A stretch of 64,000 nucleotides of DNA from Paenibacillus sp. FSL H8-0332. GTDB taxonomy: Bacteria; Bacillota; Bacilli; Paenibacillales; Paenibacillaceae. This document shows, piece by piece, positions 1-7,514 of the stretch (positions are counted from its first letter, which is position 1; each line of letters begins with the position of its first letter). Below the pieces are notes generated by a model. That model was not told the DNA's origin, ran no database searches, and was given only the letters and a program-made list of their open reading frames with translations. Where the stretch lies: NCBI RefSeq assembly GCF_037963835.1, contig NZ_CP150145.1:5704001-5768000 (forward strand), given 5' to 3'. The position numbers were made by a program, and so were the translations under genes.

Positions 1-195
1 GCCGGGATCGATCTCCTCCGGCTGCTTGAGCAGGAAGTCAGGTCTGAGTGAAGGCAAGCCTTTGCTCAGAATGGTGAACAGCAGCCAGAAGACCAGCAGC
101 ATGACCAGAACTCCCAGCGTGTAGAAGCCGATGGTCGCCATTTTATTACGCCGCTGGGCTCTGGCCGTATGGCGTGTGCGGGTGAATCCGTTCAT
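1..195 (-). CDS. pstA: PstA phosphate ABC transporter permease (partial, N-terminal 65 residues)
   Basis: This is the start of the second membrane subunit of the high-affinity phosphate importer PstSCAB; the rest lies beyond the left edge. Translation from the ATG at 195 gives a basic cytoplasmic N-terminus (MNGFTRTRHTARAQRRNKMA) followed by one hydrophobic helix (residues about 20-45). The ATG overlaps the pstC stop codon (ATGA), so the two are translationally coupled. The call rests mainly on this coupling to pstC and on the N-terminal shape, because the diagnostic permease loop is outside the window. Confidence 0.85.
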   Translation of the reverse strand, partial: MNGFTRTRHTARAQRRNKMATIGFYTLGVLVMLLVFWLLFTILSKGLPSLRPDFLLKQPEEIDPG

Positions 196-1139
196 CAGGC
201 ATCCCTCCGTTTGCGGCCCAGGAGCCGGATAATCAGAATCAGCACAAACGAGATAAGCAGCAGCAGGAAGGCCATCATATGCAGCGAGTAGTTCCAGGTG
301 GAGTCGAATTCCACGTTGGAAATCTGCATCACGATATTACTGGTCAGCACCGAGGTGGGTGCGAACAGGCTCTTCGCCAGCTGCGGCGTATTGCCGATGA
401 CCATCACCACCGCCATGGTCTCCCCGACTGCGCGGGTCATGCCAAGAATTACTGCCGAGATAATGCCCCGGCTGGCAGCGGGCAGAACGACACGCATAAT
501 GACCTGAAGGCGGGTCGAACCGAGCGCATAGGCAGCATCGCGGTATTTTCGCGGCACCGCAACAATGGCATCATCGCTGATCCGGCAGATCGTTGGCAGC
601 ACCATTAATGCCAGTACGAGTGCGGCGGCGAGCAGTCCGTCTCCCAGACCTTCTCCGCTGACTCTGCGCAGGAAGGGCAGCAGCACGGTCAAGCCCAGAT
701 AGCCGTATACAATAGAAGGAATACCGACCAGCAGATCGAGCACCGGACGGATGAAGCTCTTCAGCCATTTCGGGGCAATCTCTGCGCAGAGCACAGCCAT
801 CCCGACCGAGATGGGCACGGCAATGACCAGGGTCAGCGCGGTAAGCGACAATGTATTTACGATGAAGGCGGCGGCGCCGAAGGCCTCGTCTTCCGGCGTC
901 CAGTTGAACGAGAAGAAGAAGTCCTGCGGGGAGATGCGGGTGAAGAGCAGCAGCGCCGTTTTGCCGATGAATACAATAACTAGTCCCAGCACAAGACAGA
1001 GCGCGAGGATGCTGAATAAGAAATAATAACGGGAGATGCTGTTGCCGAGCAGATGTCTGCGGTGCCGCTTGGTGTTACGTTTAACTTCCTCTAGGCTTGT
1101 CTGTATCTTCGCTGTCAGGCCATGAACCGGTGCCCCCAT
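195..1139 (-). CDS. pstC: PstC phosphate ABC transporter permease
   Basis: Membrane subunit of the Pst phosphate importer, 314 aa. After a basic N-terminus there are about six hydrophobic segments and the inner-membrane-component loop (residues about 205-240, containing YRDAAYALGSTRLQ and LPAASRGIISAVILG), the EAA-like site that docks the ATPase PstB. I chose the ATG at 1139 rather than an upstream start because GGAGGG precedes it at good spacing. Neighbours are pstS upstream and pstA downstream on the same strand, the usual pstSCA order. PhoP control is expected for the family, but I could not define a convincing Pho box. Confidence 0.95.
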   Translation of the reverse strand: MGAPVHGLTAKIQTSLEEVKRNTKRHRRHLLGNSISRYYFLFSILALCLVLGLVIVFIGKTALLLFTRISPQDFFFSFNWTPEDEAFGAAAFIVNTLSLTALTLVIAVPISVGMAVLCAEIAPKWLKSFIRPVLDLLVGIPSIVYGYLGLTVLLPFLRRVSGEGLGDGLLAAALVLALMVLPTICRISDDAIVAVPRKYRDAAYALGSTRLQVIMRVVLPAASRGIISAVILGMTRAVGETMAVVMVIGNTPQLAKSLFAPTSVLTSNIVMQISNVEFDSTWNYSLHMMAFLLLLISFVLILIIRLLGRKRRDA

Positions 1140-1229
1140 ACTTTCCCTCCTGTAAGAGGCCAACCCCGTATTTCCCGGAGCTGGCCGCTGTTACCTATCA
1201 ATCTATTGTGCTTGCTTGGTTCAAGGATC

Positions 1230-2093
1230 TTAGGATTGCATAGCAGAGATTGGAATGAACTTCAGCTTCTTGAGCGAGCCCTGCTGGAACTTCTTACTCT
1301 GTACATATTCGATGAATTCTTTGGTCGCGCCGGCCGGCTGGCCCTTTGTCATGTAGTAGCCGTAAGCCCAGATCTTGTACGAGCCGTTGATTACGTTATC
1401 CGTGTTAGCTTCTACACCGTTGAACTTTACAGCCTTGATATCGCCGCCGGTTACATAGACAAGGTCGATGTATCCAATAGCGTTAGGCGTTGTACCTACA
1501 GCTGTTTTCATGTCGCCGCTGGAGCCGGTTTCCTTGTAGTTCTTCTCTTTCTTCACGATGTCTCCGCCGCCCAGCGCCTTGGCCTGATAGTTAACGCGGG
1601 TCCCGGAGCCGAAGGCACGGGTGATCACTACGATGTTCGCATCTGATCCGCCGACCTCTTTCCAGTTCGTGATTTTCCCGGCGTAGATGCCTTTGAGCTG
1701 CTCTGTAGTCAGGTTGTCTACTCCGACATTCTTATTAACGATGGTTGCAAAAGGAATCACAGCGACCTTATTCGCCACCTGGCCGTCAAAGGCCTTGAAG
1801 CCCGGAACATCAATGCTGGCATCCCAGTCGCAGGCTCCGATATCGGCAATGCCCTTCTTCACGGCCTGCGGTCCAGTCACGGAGCCTTTGCCGGAAGCGG
1901 CGATCTTCACTTTAGGGTGAAGCTTCTGGAATTCTTTGGCCGCCTGCAGCGTCAGCGGAAGCAGAGCCGTAGAACCGTTAACGGTGATTTTACCCTTGAG
2001 GCTGTCCGCTGCTGCGGCTACCCCTGCAAAGGATGCGGTAACCGCGATAACTGCGGTGAGTGCTGTAACTGTGAACTTTTTGAATATCTTCAT
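1230..2093 (-). CDS. pstS: PstS phosphate-binding protein
   Basis: Extracellular phosphate-binding protein that delivers phosphate to PstCA, 287 aa. It has an N-terminal signal sequence (MKIFKKFTVTALTAVIAVTA, cleavage likely after the AAA near residue 28) and no clear lipobox cysteine. The mature part begins KGKITVNGSTALLPL, where the GSTALLP loop is the phosphate-binding motif, and continues with SGKGSVTGPQAV and ITRAFGSGTR, further anion-binding loops of the family. A GGAGG lies upstream of the ATG. It follows the stalk/beta-propeller gene by 44 bp and precedes pstC by 90 bp, so all may be cotranscribed. Confidence 0.95.
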   Translation of the reverse strand: MKIFKKFTVTALTAVIAVTASFAGVAAAADSLKGKITVNGSTALLPLTLQAAKEFQKLHPKVKIAASGKGSVTGPQAVKKGIADIGACDWDASIDVPGFKAFDGQVANKVAVIPFATIVNKNVGVDNLTTEQLKGIYAGKITNWKEVGGSDANIVVITRAFGSGTRVNYQAKALGGGDIVKKEKNYKETGSSGDMKTAVGTTPNAIGYIDLVYVTGGDIKAVKFNGVEANTDNVINGSYKIWAYGYYMTKGQPAGATKEFIEYVQSKKFQQGSLKKLKFIPISAMQS

Positions 2094-2137
2094 GTCTGAA
2101 TTCTCCTCCCGGCGGTGTGCGCCGATAAATGTTGTGT

Positions 2138-3574
2138 TTAATTAACAGCTTCCGGTGAGCCTGACAGTTGCAGTGCTTTGCCGTTCTGAATGACCAGTAC
2201 CTTCCCGTCGCTGATGATTCCCAGCTTGCTGCCGTCTGCCGATACCGCTACTTCCGATACATCTTCGGCTGTCCGGTACAGTTCAACCGGAGCTGCGCTG
2301 CCTGCAATAGAGTAGATTACCGTGCTGCCGTCCGTTGTAGTCCCGGAGACTACGAGGCCCGTGCTAACCCCTGTGGACCAGTTCACCTCTGCACCGAGGG
2401 CAACATCTGTGCTTTTACCGTCTGCGGTGATCAGCTTCAGCGTGTTAGCAGCATTGCCGTCCGCATCCGCGCTCAGGTAGGACACGCTGCCGTTTGCCAG
2501 AATCTCAGGATACAGCTTGTTGTCTGGTGTAGTAGTCAAGGCTACTGGCTTAGCACCTTTGGTGGTAAGATCCAGCTTATAGAGCTGTTCTCCAGCCTTA
2601 CTGAAGTCTACGGTTAGTGAATCTTCTGTGCTGTCGGCATCATTCTTCGCGGTACCTGTGATGTTGATAATGTACACTGCGCTTTTGCCGTCTGCCGATA
2701 TACGAAGCTCCGATTTGTTCTCTACTTTATCTTCGAGCAGAGCCTTGACCTCTCCGGTCTCTACTGAAATCTGTGCCAGCTTCTCCTGCTTGTCGCCCTG
2801 GACAAAATAGAGCGTCTTGCCGTCACTGGACCACACGATATCTGTCTTCACGCTGGTGTCCTTGCCGAGCGAACTGATTAGGCCGGTGGACAGGTTGATC
2901 AGCTTCAGCTGGCCGGTCTCATCGCTGAATGCGCCCCACTGCTGGTCGGCAGAGACTGCGAAATCCACCGCACCTTCGCTGGAAGAGAACAGATCATAGT
3001 TGCCTGGAGTCTGGGTAAATTTATAGAGCAGGGTGGATTCAGCGTCGCTCTGATTCGCAATCAGGCCACCGTCAGCGCTCCAGTGAAGGGTGTCAAATGA
3101 ACCGGCGGGCCGGGCGAAGCTCAGGATCGTATGGTCATCGGCCGCAAGCTCACCGCCAAGCGCCGTAACCAGCTTCGTCAGTTCCACATACGTTTTGCTG
3201 TTACGCACAACCGGGACCACTGTGAATTCCAGGGTCTCGCCATCCACCTGATAGCTTTTTACACCTGCCTGGATCTGCACACTATGTAGACCTTTGCTGT
3301 CATTGAGCTGGATTCCGCTGCTGCCGTGCACAAGTCCTGCTCCCAGCTCTGCGGCTACCTGGCTTAATGAATAGAGCTTGTACCCGCCGCTGTTGATGGT
3401 GCTGAGTGCAACCGGCGTACCGTTGATGCTCCAGGTCATGCTGCCCTCAACGGCTGTGGCTGTCTTCACGGCTGCTGCACTTACATGGCTGCTTGTAGCC
3501 AGAACGCTAACAGCTCCCCCTGTTATGAGAAGTGAGGAAGCCAGAGCCGCGCCGATCCATTTACTATTCTTCAA
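2138..3574 (-). CDS. secreted stalk-domain/TolB-like beta-propeller protein
   Basis: A 478-aa exported protein with a TTG start preceded by AAGGGTG. Residues 1-34 form a signal peptide ending near VSAAA. Residues about 45-155 look like a copper-amine-oxidase-N-type stalk domain (repeated YKLYSLSQVAAELGA and KTYVELTKLVTALGGE motifs, common in Paenibacillus surface proteins). The rest has repeats of the type WSSDGKTLYFVQGD and ISADGKSAVYI, typical of TolB/WD40-like beta-propellers. It sits directly upstream of pstS on the same strand, so a link to phosphate uptake is possible, but the family is not known to have one. Function unknown; architecture call is moderately secure. Confidence 0.7.
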   Translation of the reverse strand: MKNSKWIGAALASSLLITGGAVSVLATSSHVSAAAVKTATAVEGSMTWSINGTPVALSTINSGGYKLYSLSQVAAELGAGLVHGSSGIQLNDSKGLHSVQIQAGVKSYQVDGETLEFTVVPVVRNSKTYVELTKLVTALGGELAADDHTILSFARPAGSFDTLHWSADGGLIANQSDAESTLLYKFTQTPGNYDLFSSSEGAVDFAVSADQQWGAFSDETGQLKLINLSTGLISSLGKDTSVKTDIVWSSDGKTLYFVQGDKQEKLAQISVETGEVKALLEDKVENKSELRISADGKSAVYIINITGTAKNDADSTEDSLTVDFSKAGEQLYKLDLTTKGAKPVALTTTPDNKLYPEILANGSVSYLSADADGNAANTLKLITADGKSTDVALGAEVNWSTGVSTGLVVSGTTTDGSTVIYSIAGSAAPVELYRTAEDVSEVAVSADGSKLGIISDGKVLVIQNGKALQLSGSPEAVN

Positions 3575-3744
3575 TTAGATTCACCCTTTTCCTATAGGTA
3601 ACTGCTAATGTTATTTTCGTCTACGAGTGTCAATTCTGTTGCGGAGGAATGTTATGGAAATATTAACTGTACAAATAATTACAAGCCCAAGCCAAAGAAG
3701 ACCCGCCCGGGAATCTTCCGGACCGGCCTATTGTAAACCCTGTG

Positions 3745-4188
3745 TTAATTCATAATCCATGTCACGATAATCTCGTTCCCGCCGCGCTCTGAATCCGAGG
3801 GGCTGCCAATAATAGAATACGAATAGGAGCCGTTCACTTTACCGTTAATCAACAGGTTGCGGTTGTCCACAATCTCTGTCCCGCGTTCCAGCTCCTTCTC
3901 TCTTACATACTTCTGATATGTAGTTCCAAGAGCGGCCATACTCTCCTTCGTCTGATAGATCAGCATGGAGGATTTCTTCCCCTCTGACTGTTCACCTTGG
4001 GTAAAAGTAATGCCTGCCCCTTCGGGAATCGGCAGGTCCTCCGGCAGATATTGCCTTGCCTCTGTCTTCTCGTCTGCCAAGGTATGAAACCGTCCGCCAC
4101 CAGCCGACTTGTCCGCATCGCCGCAGCCGCTAAGTCCAGCCGCAGCCAGCAGCACGCCTAGAGGAAGGAGCAGCTTATGTCCAGCCAT
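3745..4188 (-). CDS. small secreted lipoprotein, unknown function
   Basis: A 147-aa protein with a type II signal peptide: hydrophobic LLLPLGVLLAAAGLSGC, where LSGC is a lipobox, so the mature protein starts at Cys22 and is anchored to the outer face of the membrane. The remainder is soluble and ends in a beta-rich segment (SYSYSIIGSPSDSERGGNEI). I do not recognise the family. It lies 170 bp upstream of the stalk/propeller gene on the same strand and closes the GC-rich side of an AT-rich island that starts around 4.2 kb. Confidence 0.65.
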   Translation of the reverse strand: MAGHKLLLPLGVLLAAAGLSGCGDADKSAGGGRFHTLADEKTEARQYLPEDLPIPEGAGITFTQGEQSEGKKSSMLIYQTKESMAALGTTYQKYVREKELERGTEIVDNRNLLINGKVNGSYSYSIIGSPSDSERGGNEIIVTWIMN

Positions 4189-4384
4189 AATTCCACCGCC
4201 TTTAGTGAATTGGGTTGCAGGATGCCGGTAAACATAGGATGTCCTCTTTATTACCCGGATGAAGGGTGGGAGTAACGGATAATCCTTACAATTTTATTTA
4301 CTTTTGAGCATAGAATCATTAAAATCCTGTACATCCAAAAAAAATGTAAAAATATGTTTTGGAAAAACTTTATTTTAATATATT

Positions 4385-4906
4385 ATGAAAATATTAACTA
4401 ATAGCGATAATTCATCTCTAATTGACCAGTATTTCACAACAGCAAGAGGTGCTTATGAAGAAGCCAAAGCTACATGGACGACATTAACCTCAGCTGAAAA
4501 ACAATTGGTAATTCTTAGTCCTATCATTGCTGTAATGGTAGAATCTGCGAGAAATCAGGCTTATGAAACTACGAAAAGAATATATTATAAAAGTGGTCAA
4601 GGAGATATTAGCGATGCATTTCGTCATGCAATTTGGAATGCTTACATGTGCAGACAAATAAGTAAAGCAGATGCTAAAGCGTTTGCGACAGCTCATGAAC
4701 AGAAGGACAATGCATATTACAACACGGTTTTTGAAGACGGATATACCGGGAGACAACATACTAATATGGATCTGCATAATAATGAAAAAGGAAGAGACAC
4801 ATGGAGCGTATTAACAGATAGTATGTTCTTTGTCTCTGATGCAGATATGGAACAGAGAGTCCTAAATAAAATATCAAACGGGGAAATGGTTAAACTGCAC
4901 AATTAA
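4385..4906 (+). CDS. orphan DUF6973-like domain protein (possible remnant of a larger protein)
   Basis: A 173-aa protein whose core reads GDISDAFRHAIWNAYM, AFATAHEQ and TNMDLHNNEKGR. This His/Asp/Asn-rich pattern resembles the DUF6973 family, often found as the C-terminal module of wall-associated or phage-linked proteins; enzymatic role is not established. The gene stands in AT-rich DNA unlike its neighbours. No Shine-Dalgarno is visible before the ATG and an in-frame TAA lies six bases upstream, so it may be a detached C-terminal domain rather than an expressed gene. No signal peptide; one weakly hydrophobic stretch near residues 40-55. Confidence 0.55.
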   Translation: MKILTNSDNSSLIDQYFTTARGAYEEAKATWTTLTSAEKQLVILSPIIAVMVESARNQAYETTKRIYYKSGQGDISDAFRHAIWNAYMCRQISKADAKAFATAHEQKDNAYYNTVFEDGYTGRQHTNMDLHNNEKGRDTWSVLTDSMFFVSDADMEQRVLNKISNGEMVKLHN

Positions 4907-5080
4907 TCAAGAGATTCTAGCCATAGTGCACTCTAGATGTCACTCGTCCCAGGTGTAGAACAATGGATTTAGATACAATAAATTAATTATTTTCTCTACA
5001 TCTAGGAGAGATATAACCGGTAGATGATTTTTTACATAAAACATATACCTACTTAGTGTACAAATAGGGGGCAGGCTTTT

Positions 5081-5506
5081 ATGAAAAAAATCTATATGAT
5101 CGTTGTTATAATCGTCCTATTATCTATAATAACTTCGTGCAAATATAGCGGAAACCCTATACCCAACCCTGTTGCAACCGTGGAGAATACATCTATAACG
5201 GTTCCAGTCGAAATTATTTCTTATTATTGGGGTTCTAAGACGGAATACGGAGGCCCTTGGGAAAAATTAGTAGATAAAAAAGGGGTTTTATTACCAAAAA
5301 AATCAAAGATTATTATAAATTTTGATAGAGCACCTAAAGAAGTTTATCAATATGGTAACTGGCTGAGTATAGATGAGTTCTTGCCTTTAGATATTGAAAC
5401 TAATGAAATATTGGTTCCAGATACTGAGGGTAGCTATATATATTCTTTTTCTGCAAAATGGCCTGAAGGTGACGTTCAATACGCACTAAAAGTACAAGTC
5501 GAATAA
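5081..5506 (+). CDS. AT-rich small lipoprotein, unknown function
   Basis: A 141-aa lipoprotein with AGGGGG upstream of the ATG. Residues 1-20 are a hydrophobic signal (KKIYMIVVIIVLLSIITSC) with Cys20 as the lipidation site. The mature part is short and beta-rich, with SYYWGSKTEYGGPWEKL and an ending pattern SYIYSFSAKWPEGDVQYAL, an immunoglobulin-like strand layout. Codon use is AT-rich like the preceding orphan gene, which suggests both arrived by transfer. A hairpin terminator follows at 5561-5606. Family not recognised. Confidence 0.6.
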   Translation: MKKIYMIVVIIVLLSIITSCKYSGNPIPNPVATVENTSITVPVEIISYYWGSKTEYGGPWEKLVDKKGVLLPKKSKIIINFDRAPKEVYQYGNWLSIDEFLPLDIETNEILVPDTEGSYIYSFSAKWPEGDVQYALKVQVE

Positions 5507-5560
5507 TCAAATGTATAATAAAGATAAATAGTCCTATAAATTCAGGGGTTATTTTGATCA

Positions 5561-5606
5561 AGAAGAAGCAGTTCATGGCATTGTTATGTTCATGACTGCT
5601 TCTTCT
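5561..5606 (+). terminator. hairpin terminator after the AT-rich lipoprotein gene
   Basis: Perfect 12-bp arms AGAAGAAGCAGT (5561-5572) and ACTGCTTCTTCT (5595-5606), extended inward by TCATG/CATGA pairing. The downstream side continues with pyrimidines. It lies 55 bp after the stop codon of the small lipoprotein gene. Confidence 0.6.
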
Positions 5607-5850
5607 ATGTGCTCACAGCAGCCAAAGATTGTACTCGATAAACGGTTCGGAAATAGTAAGGATGGGTGCTTAATCCTCTCTTCTAGTAGCTGACGGGTTA
5701 CGCGGCTGTACTTTCGGAGGTGTCTGATATTCCACAAAGTTTCCTTTAATATTACCCAGAATACGCAGGTAGGAAGTACTGACAGGATAATCATCGGTTG
5801 GTACACGGTGTTCTTGACACAGCAGTCTTTTTGATAGAGGCGTTATCTGC
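5607..5850. other. unassigned stretch, possible decayed coding sequence
   Basis: About 245 bp between the terminator and the truncated permease. On the minus strand one frame reads 51 codons (5807 down to 5655) containing EYQTPPKVQPRNPSATRRED before a stop, then runs on with PILTISEPFIEYNLWLL. The alternative minus-strand 77-codon frame (5573-5806) has no convincing start signal. I cannot assign a function. It could be a degraded gene or a dispersed repeat marking the junction where the permease gene was cut. Confidence 0.3.
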
Positions 5851-5853
5851 TAA

Positions 5854-6705
5854 GCCCAGGAGGCTGAGGTTACCGGCTATGCCGATGAAGCTTCCGGGCA
5901 GGCCGCCCTGAAGGCGGGCGACATCGATGCTCTCCTTACAATGAAGGGAGACGCTCCCGCTGTTGTCCTTGAAGGCAGCAATCCGGCGGCTAACCGCGCT
6001 GTGATCATGACGCTCCAAGAAGCTGCGCAGAGCCTCCGGCCGCAATCGCCAGGCGGCGGGCAGCTCCAGCCGCAGATCAGCTACCTCTACGGCGCGGAGG
6101 ATATGAAGACGATTGACCGCTTTGGGCCGATTATGATCGGGGTGTTTGTCTTCTTTTTCGTCTTCCTGATTGCCGGTGTCTCCTTCCTGCGCGAACGGAC
6201 CACGGGCACGCTGGAGCGTCTGCTCTCCACCCCGCTGAAGCGCTGGGAGATCGTCACCGGATATGTCTGCGGCTTCGGCATCTTCACCGTCTTCCAGGCC
6301 CTGCTGATCTCCTGGTTCTCCATCCAGGTGCTGGGGATTATGATGACGGGCAGCTTCGGCTACGTGCTGCTGATGACGCTGCTGCTGTCGATGTCGGCGC
6401 TGACGCTCGGCACCCTGCTCTCGGCATTCGCCGCCAATGAGCTGCAGATGATCCAGTTCATCCCCCTGGTTATTGTGCCGCAGATCTTCCTGAGCGGATT
6501 GTTTCCGCTGGATACCCTGCCGCTCTGGCTCCAGCGCATTGGACTCGCCACTCCCATGTATTACGGCTCACAGGCACTGATGGATATCATGGTACGCGGC
6601 AGAGGCTGGAGTGATATCGCCGGGGATGTGTTCATGCTGATCGGTTTCTCCCTGCTGTTCATGCTGCTGAATGTGCTGGCGCTGCGCAAGCACCGCAGAA
6701 TGTAA
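5854..6705 (+). pseudogene. 5'-truncated ABC-2 type permease
   Basis: The reading frame opens right after a TAA at 5851-5853 and has an ABC-2 permease C-terminal half: an extracytoplasmic segment (SNPAANRAVIMTLQEAAQSL), then about five membrane helices with the family signature FLRERTTGTLERLLSTPLKR and the FLSGLFPLDTLPLWLQ helix. Intact relatives are about 370-380 aa with a first helix and long outer domain that are missing here, and no ATPase gene lies next to it. An internal ATG at 5941 lacks a Shine-Dalgarno. I read it as the surviving 3' part of a multidrug-type exporter gene, cut near 5853. The TetR gene just downstream was probably its regulator. Confidence 0.75.
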
Positions 6706-6762
6706 AGGGTGAACGGGCTATGGTACACTAGGAGGAACTGCAAGAGTCTGGAGGTTCTATTG

Positions 6763-7449
6763 ATGGAGAATAACCCTGCTGCCGATCAGGGGCAGCTGGA
6801 GCAAGACCAGTGGGTCCAGGAGCTGCTGGACCTCAGTGAGAAGGAGCAGGTCACGCCCAAGCAGCTGTCCATTCTGCGGGCGGCGATTGATGTTTTTGCA
6901 GAGAAGGGGTTCTCGGCAGCAGCCACCAGCGAGATTGCCCAGAAGGCCGGCGTGGCCGAAGGCACGATCTTCCGTTATTACCGGACCAAAAAAGAGCTGC
7001 TGCTCGCCATCGTGGTCCCTACCATGAGCCGGATGATTGCCCCGTTCGTGCTGCGCAACTTCAGCGGTGTGCTGGATGTGCCGTTCGAGAGCTACGAAGC
7101 CTTTCTCAAGGCCTTCATGCTGAACCGGCTGGAGTTCGTCCGCAGGAATCTGAAAATCGTCAAAATCCTCATTCAGGAGATCCCCTTCCAGCCTGCGCTG
7201 AAGGAGCAGCTGACCGAGAATATCTTCGAGCAGGTTCTGGAGCGTGTAACTACAATCACCGAGCACTTCAAGGCGCAAGGCGAGGTGATTGACGCGCCTA
7301 CTCCTGCTATCATCCGCTTCACGGTCTCGGCCATTGTCGGCTACCTGCTGGTCCGGCTGCTGCTGATGCCGGAGCATGACTGGGACGATGAGGCAGAGAT
7401 CGAACAGACCGTAAGCTTCATTCTCCACGGGATCGGCGGGAATGGATAA
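6763..7449 (+). CDS. TetR/AcrR family regulator
   Basis: A 228-aa repressor. The N-terminal helix-turn-helix domain (residues about 30-75) shows ILRAAIDVFAEKGFSAAATS, EIAQKAGVAEGTIFRYY and the following KTKKELL-like helix, standard for TetR. The C-terminal two thirds are helical and would bind a ligand. I start it at 6763, where GGAGG (6750-6754) is 8 bp upstream, rather than at 6709. The gene follows the truncated ABC-2 permease by 57 bp, so it probably once controlled that exporter. No operator palindrome was identified. Confidence 0.9.
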   Translation: MENNPAADQGQLEQDQWVQELLDLSEKEQVTPKQLSILRAAIDVFAEKGFSAAATSEIAQKAGVAEGTIFRYYRTKKELLLAIVVPTMSRMIAPFVLRNFSGVLDVPFESYEAFLKAFMLNRLEFVRRNLKIVKILIQEIPFQPALKEQLTENIFEQVLERVTTITEHFKAQGEVIDAPTPAIIRFTVSAIVGYLLVRLLLMPEHDWDDEAEIEQTVSFILHGIGGNG

Positions 7450-7514
7450 TCTTTAAGTACGATATCCCCCGAGGGAGCGGCTTAGACAGAAGCAATAAAA
7501 GGAAGTGAGTATAC

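Noticed and set aside
3575-3744. Possible Pho box upstream of the stalk protein/pst genes
   Set aside because: ATAACA, GCAACA and TTGACA occur in a row but at 13- and 9-bp intervals, not the 11-bp period needed for PhoP binding.
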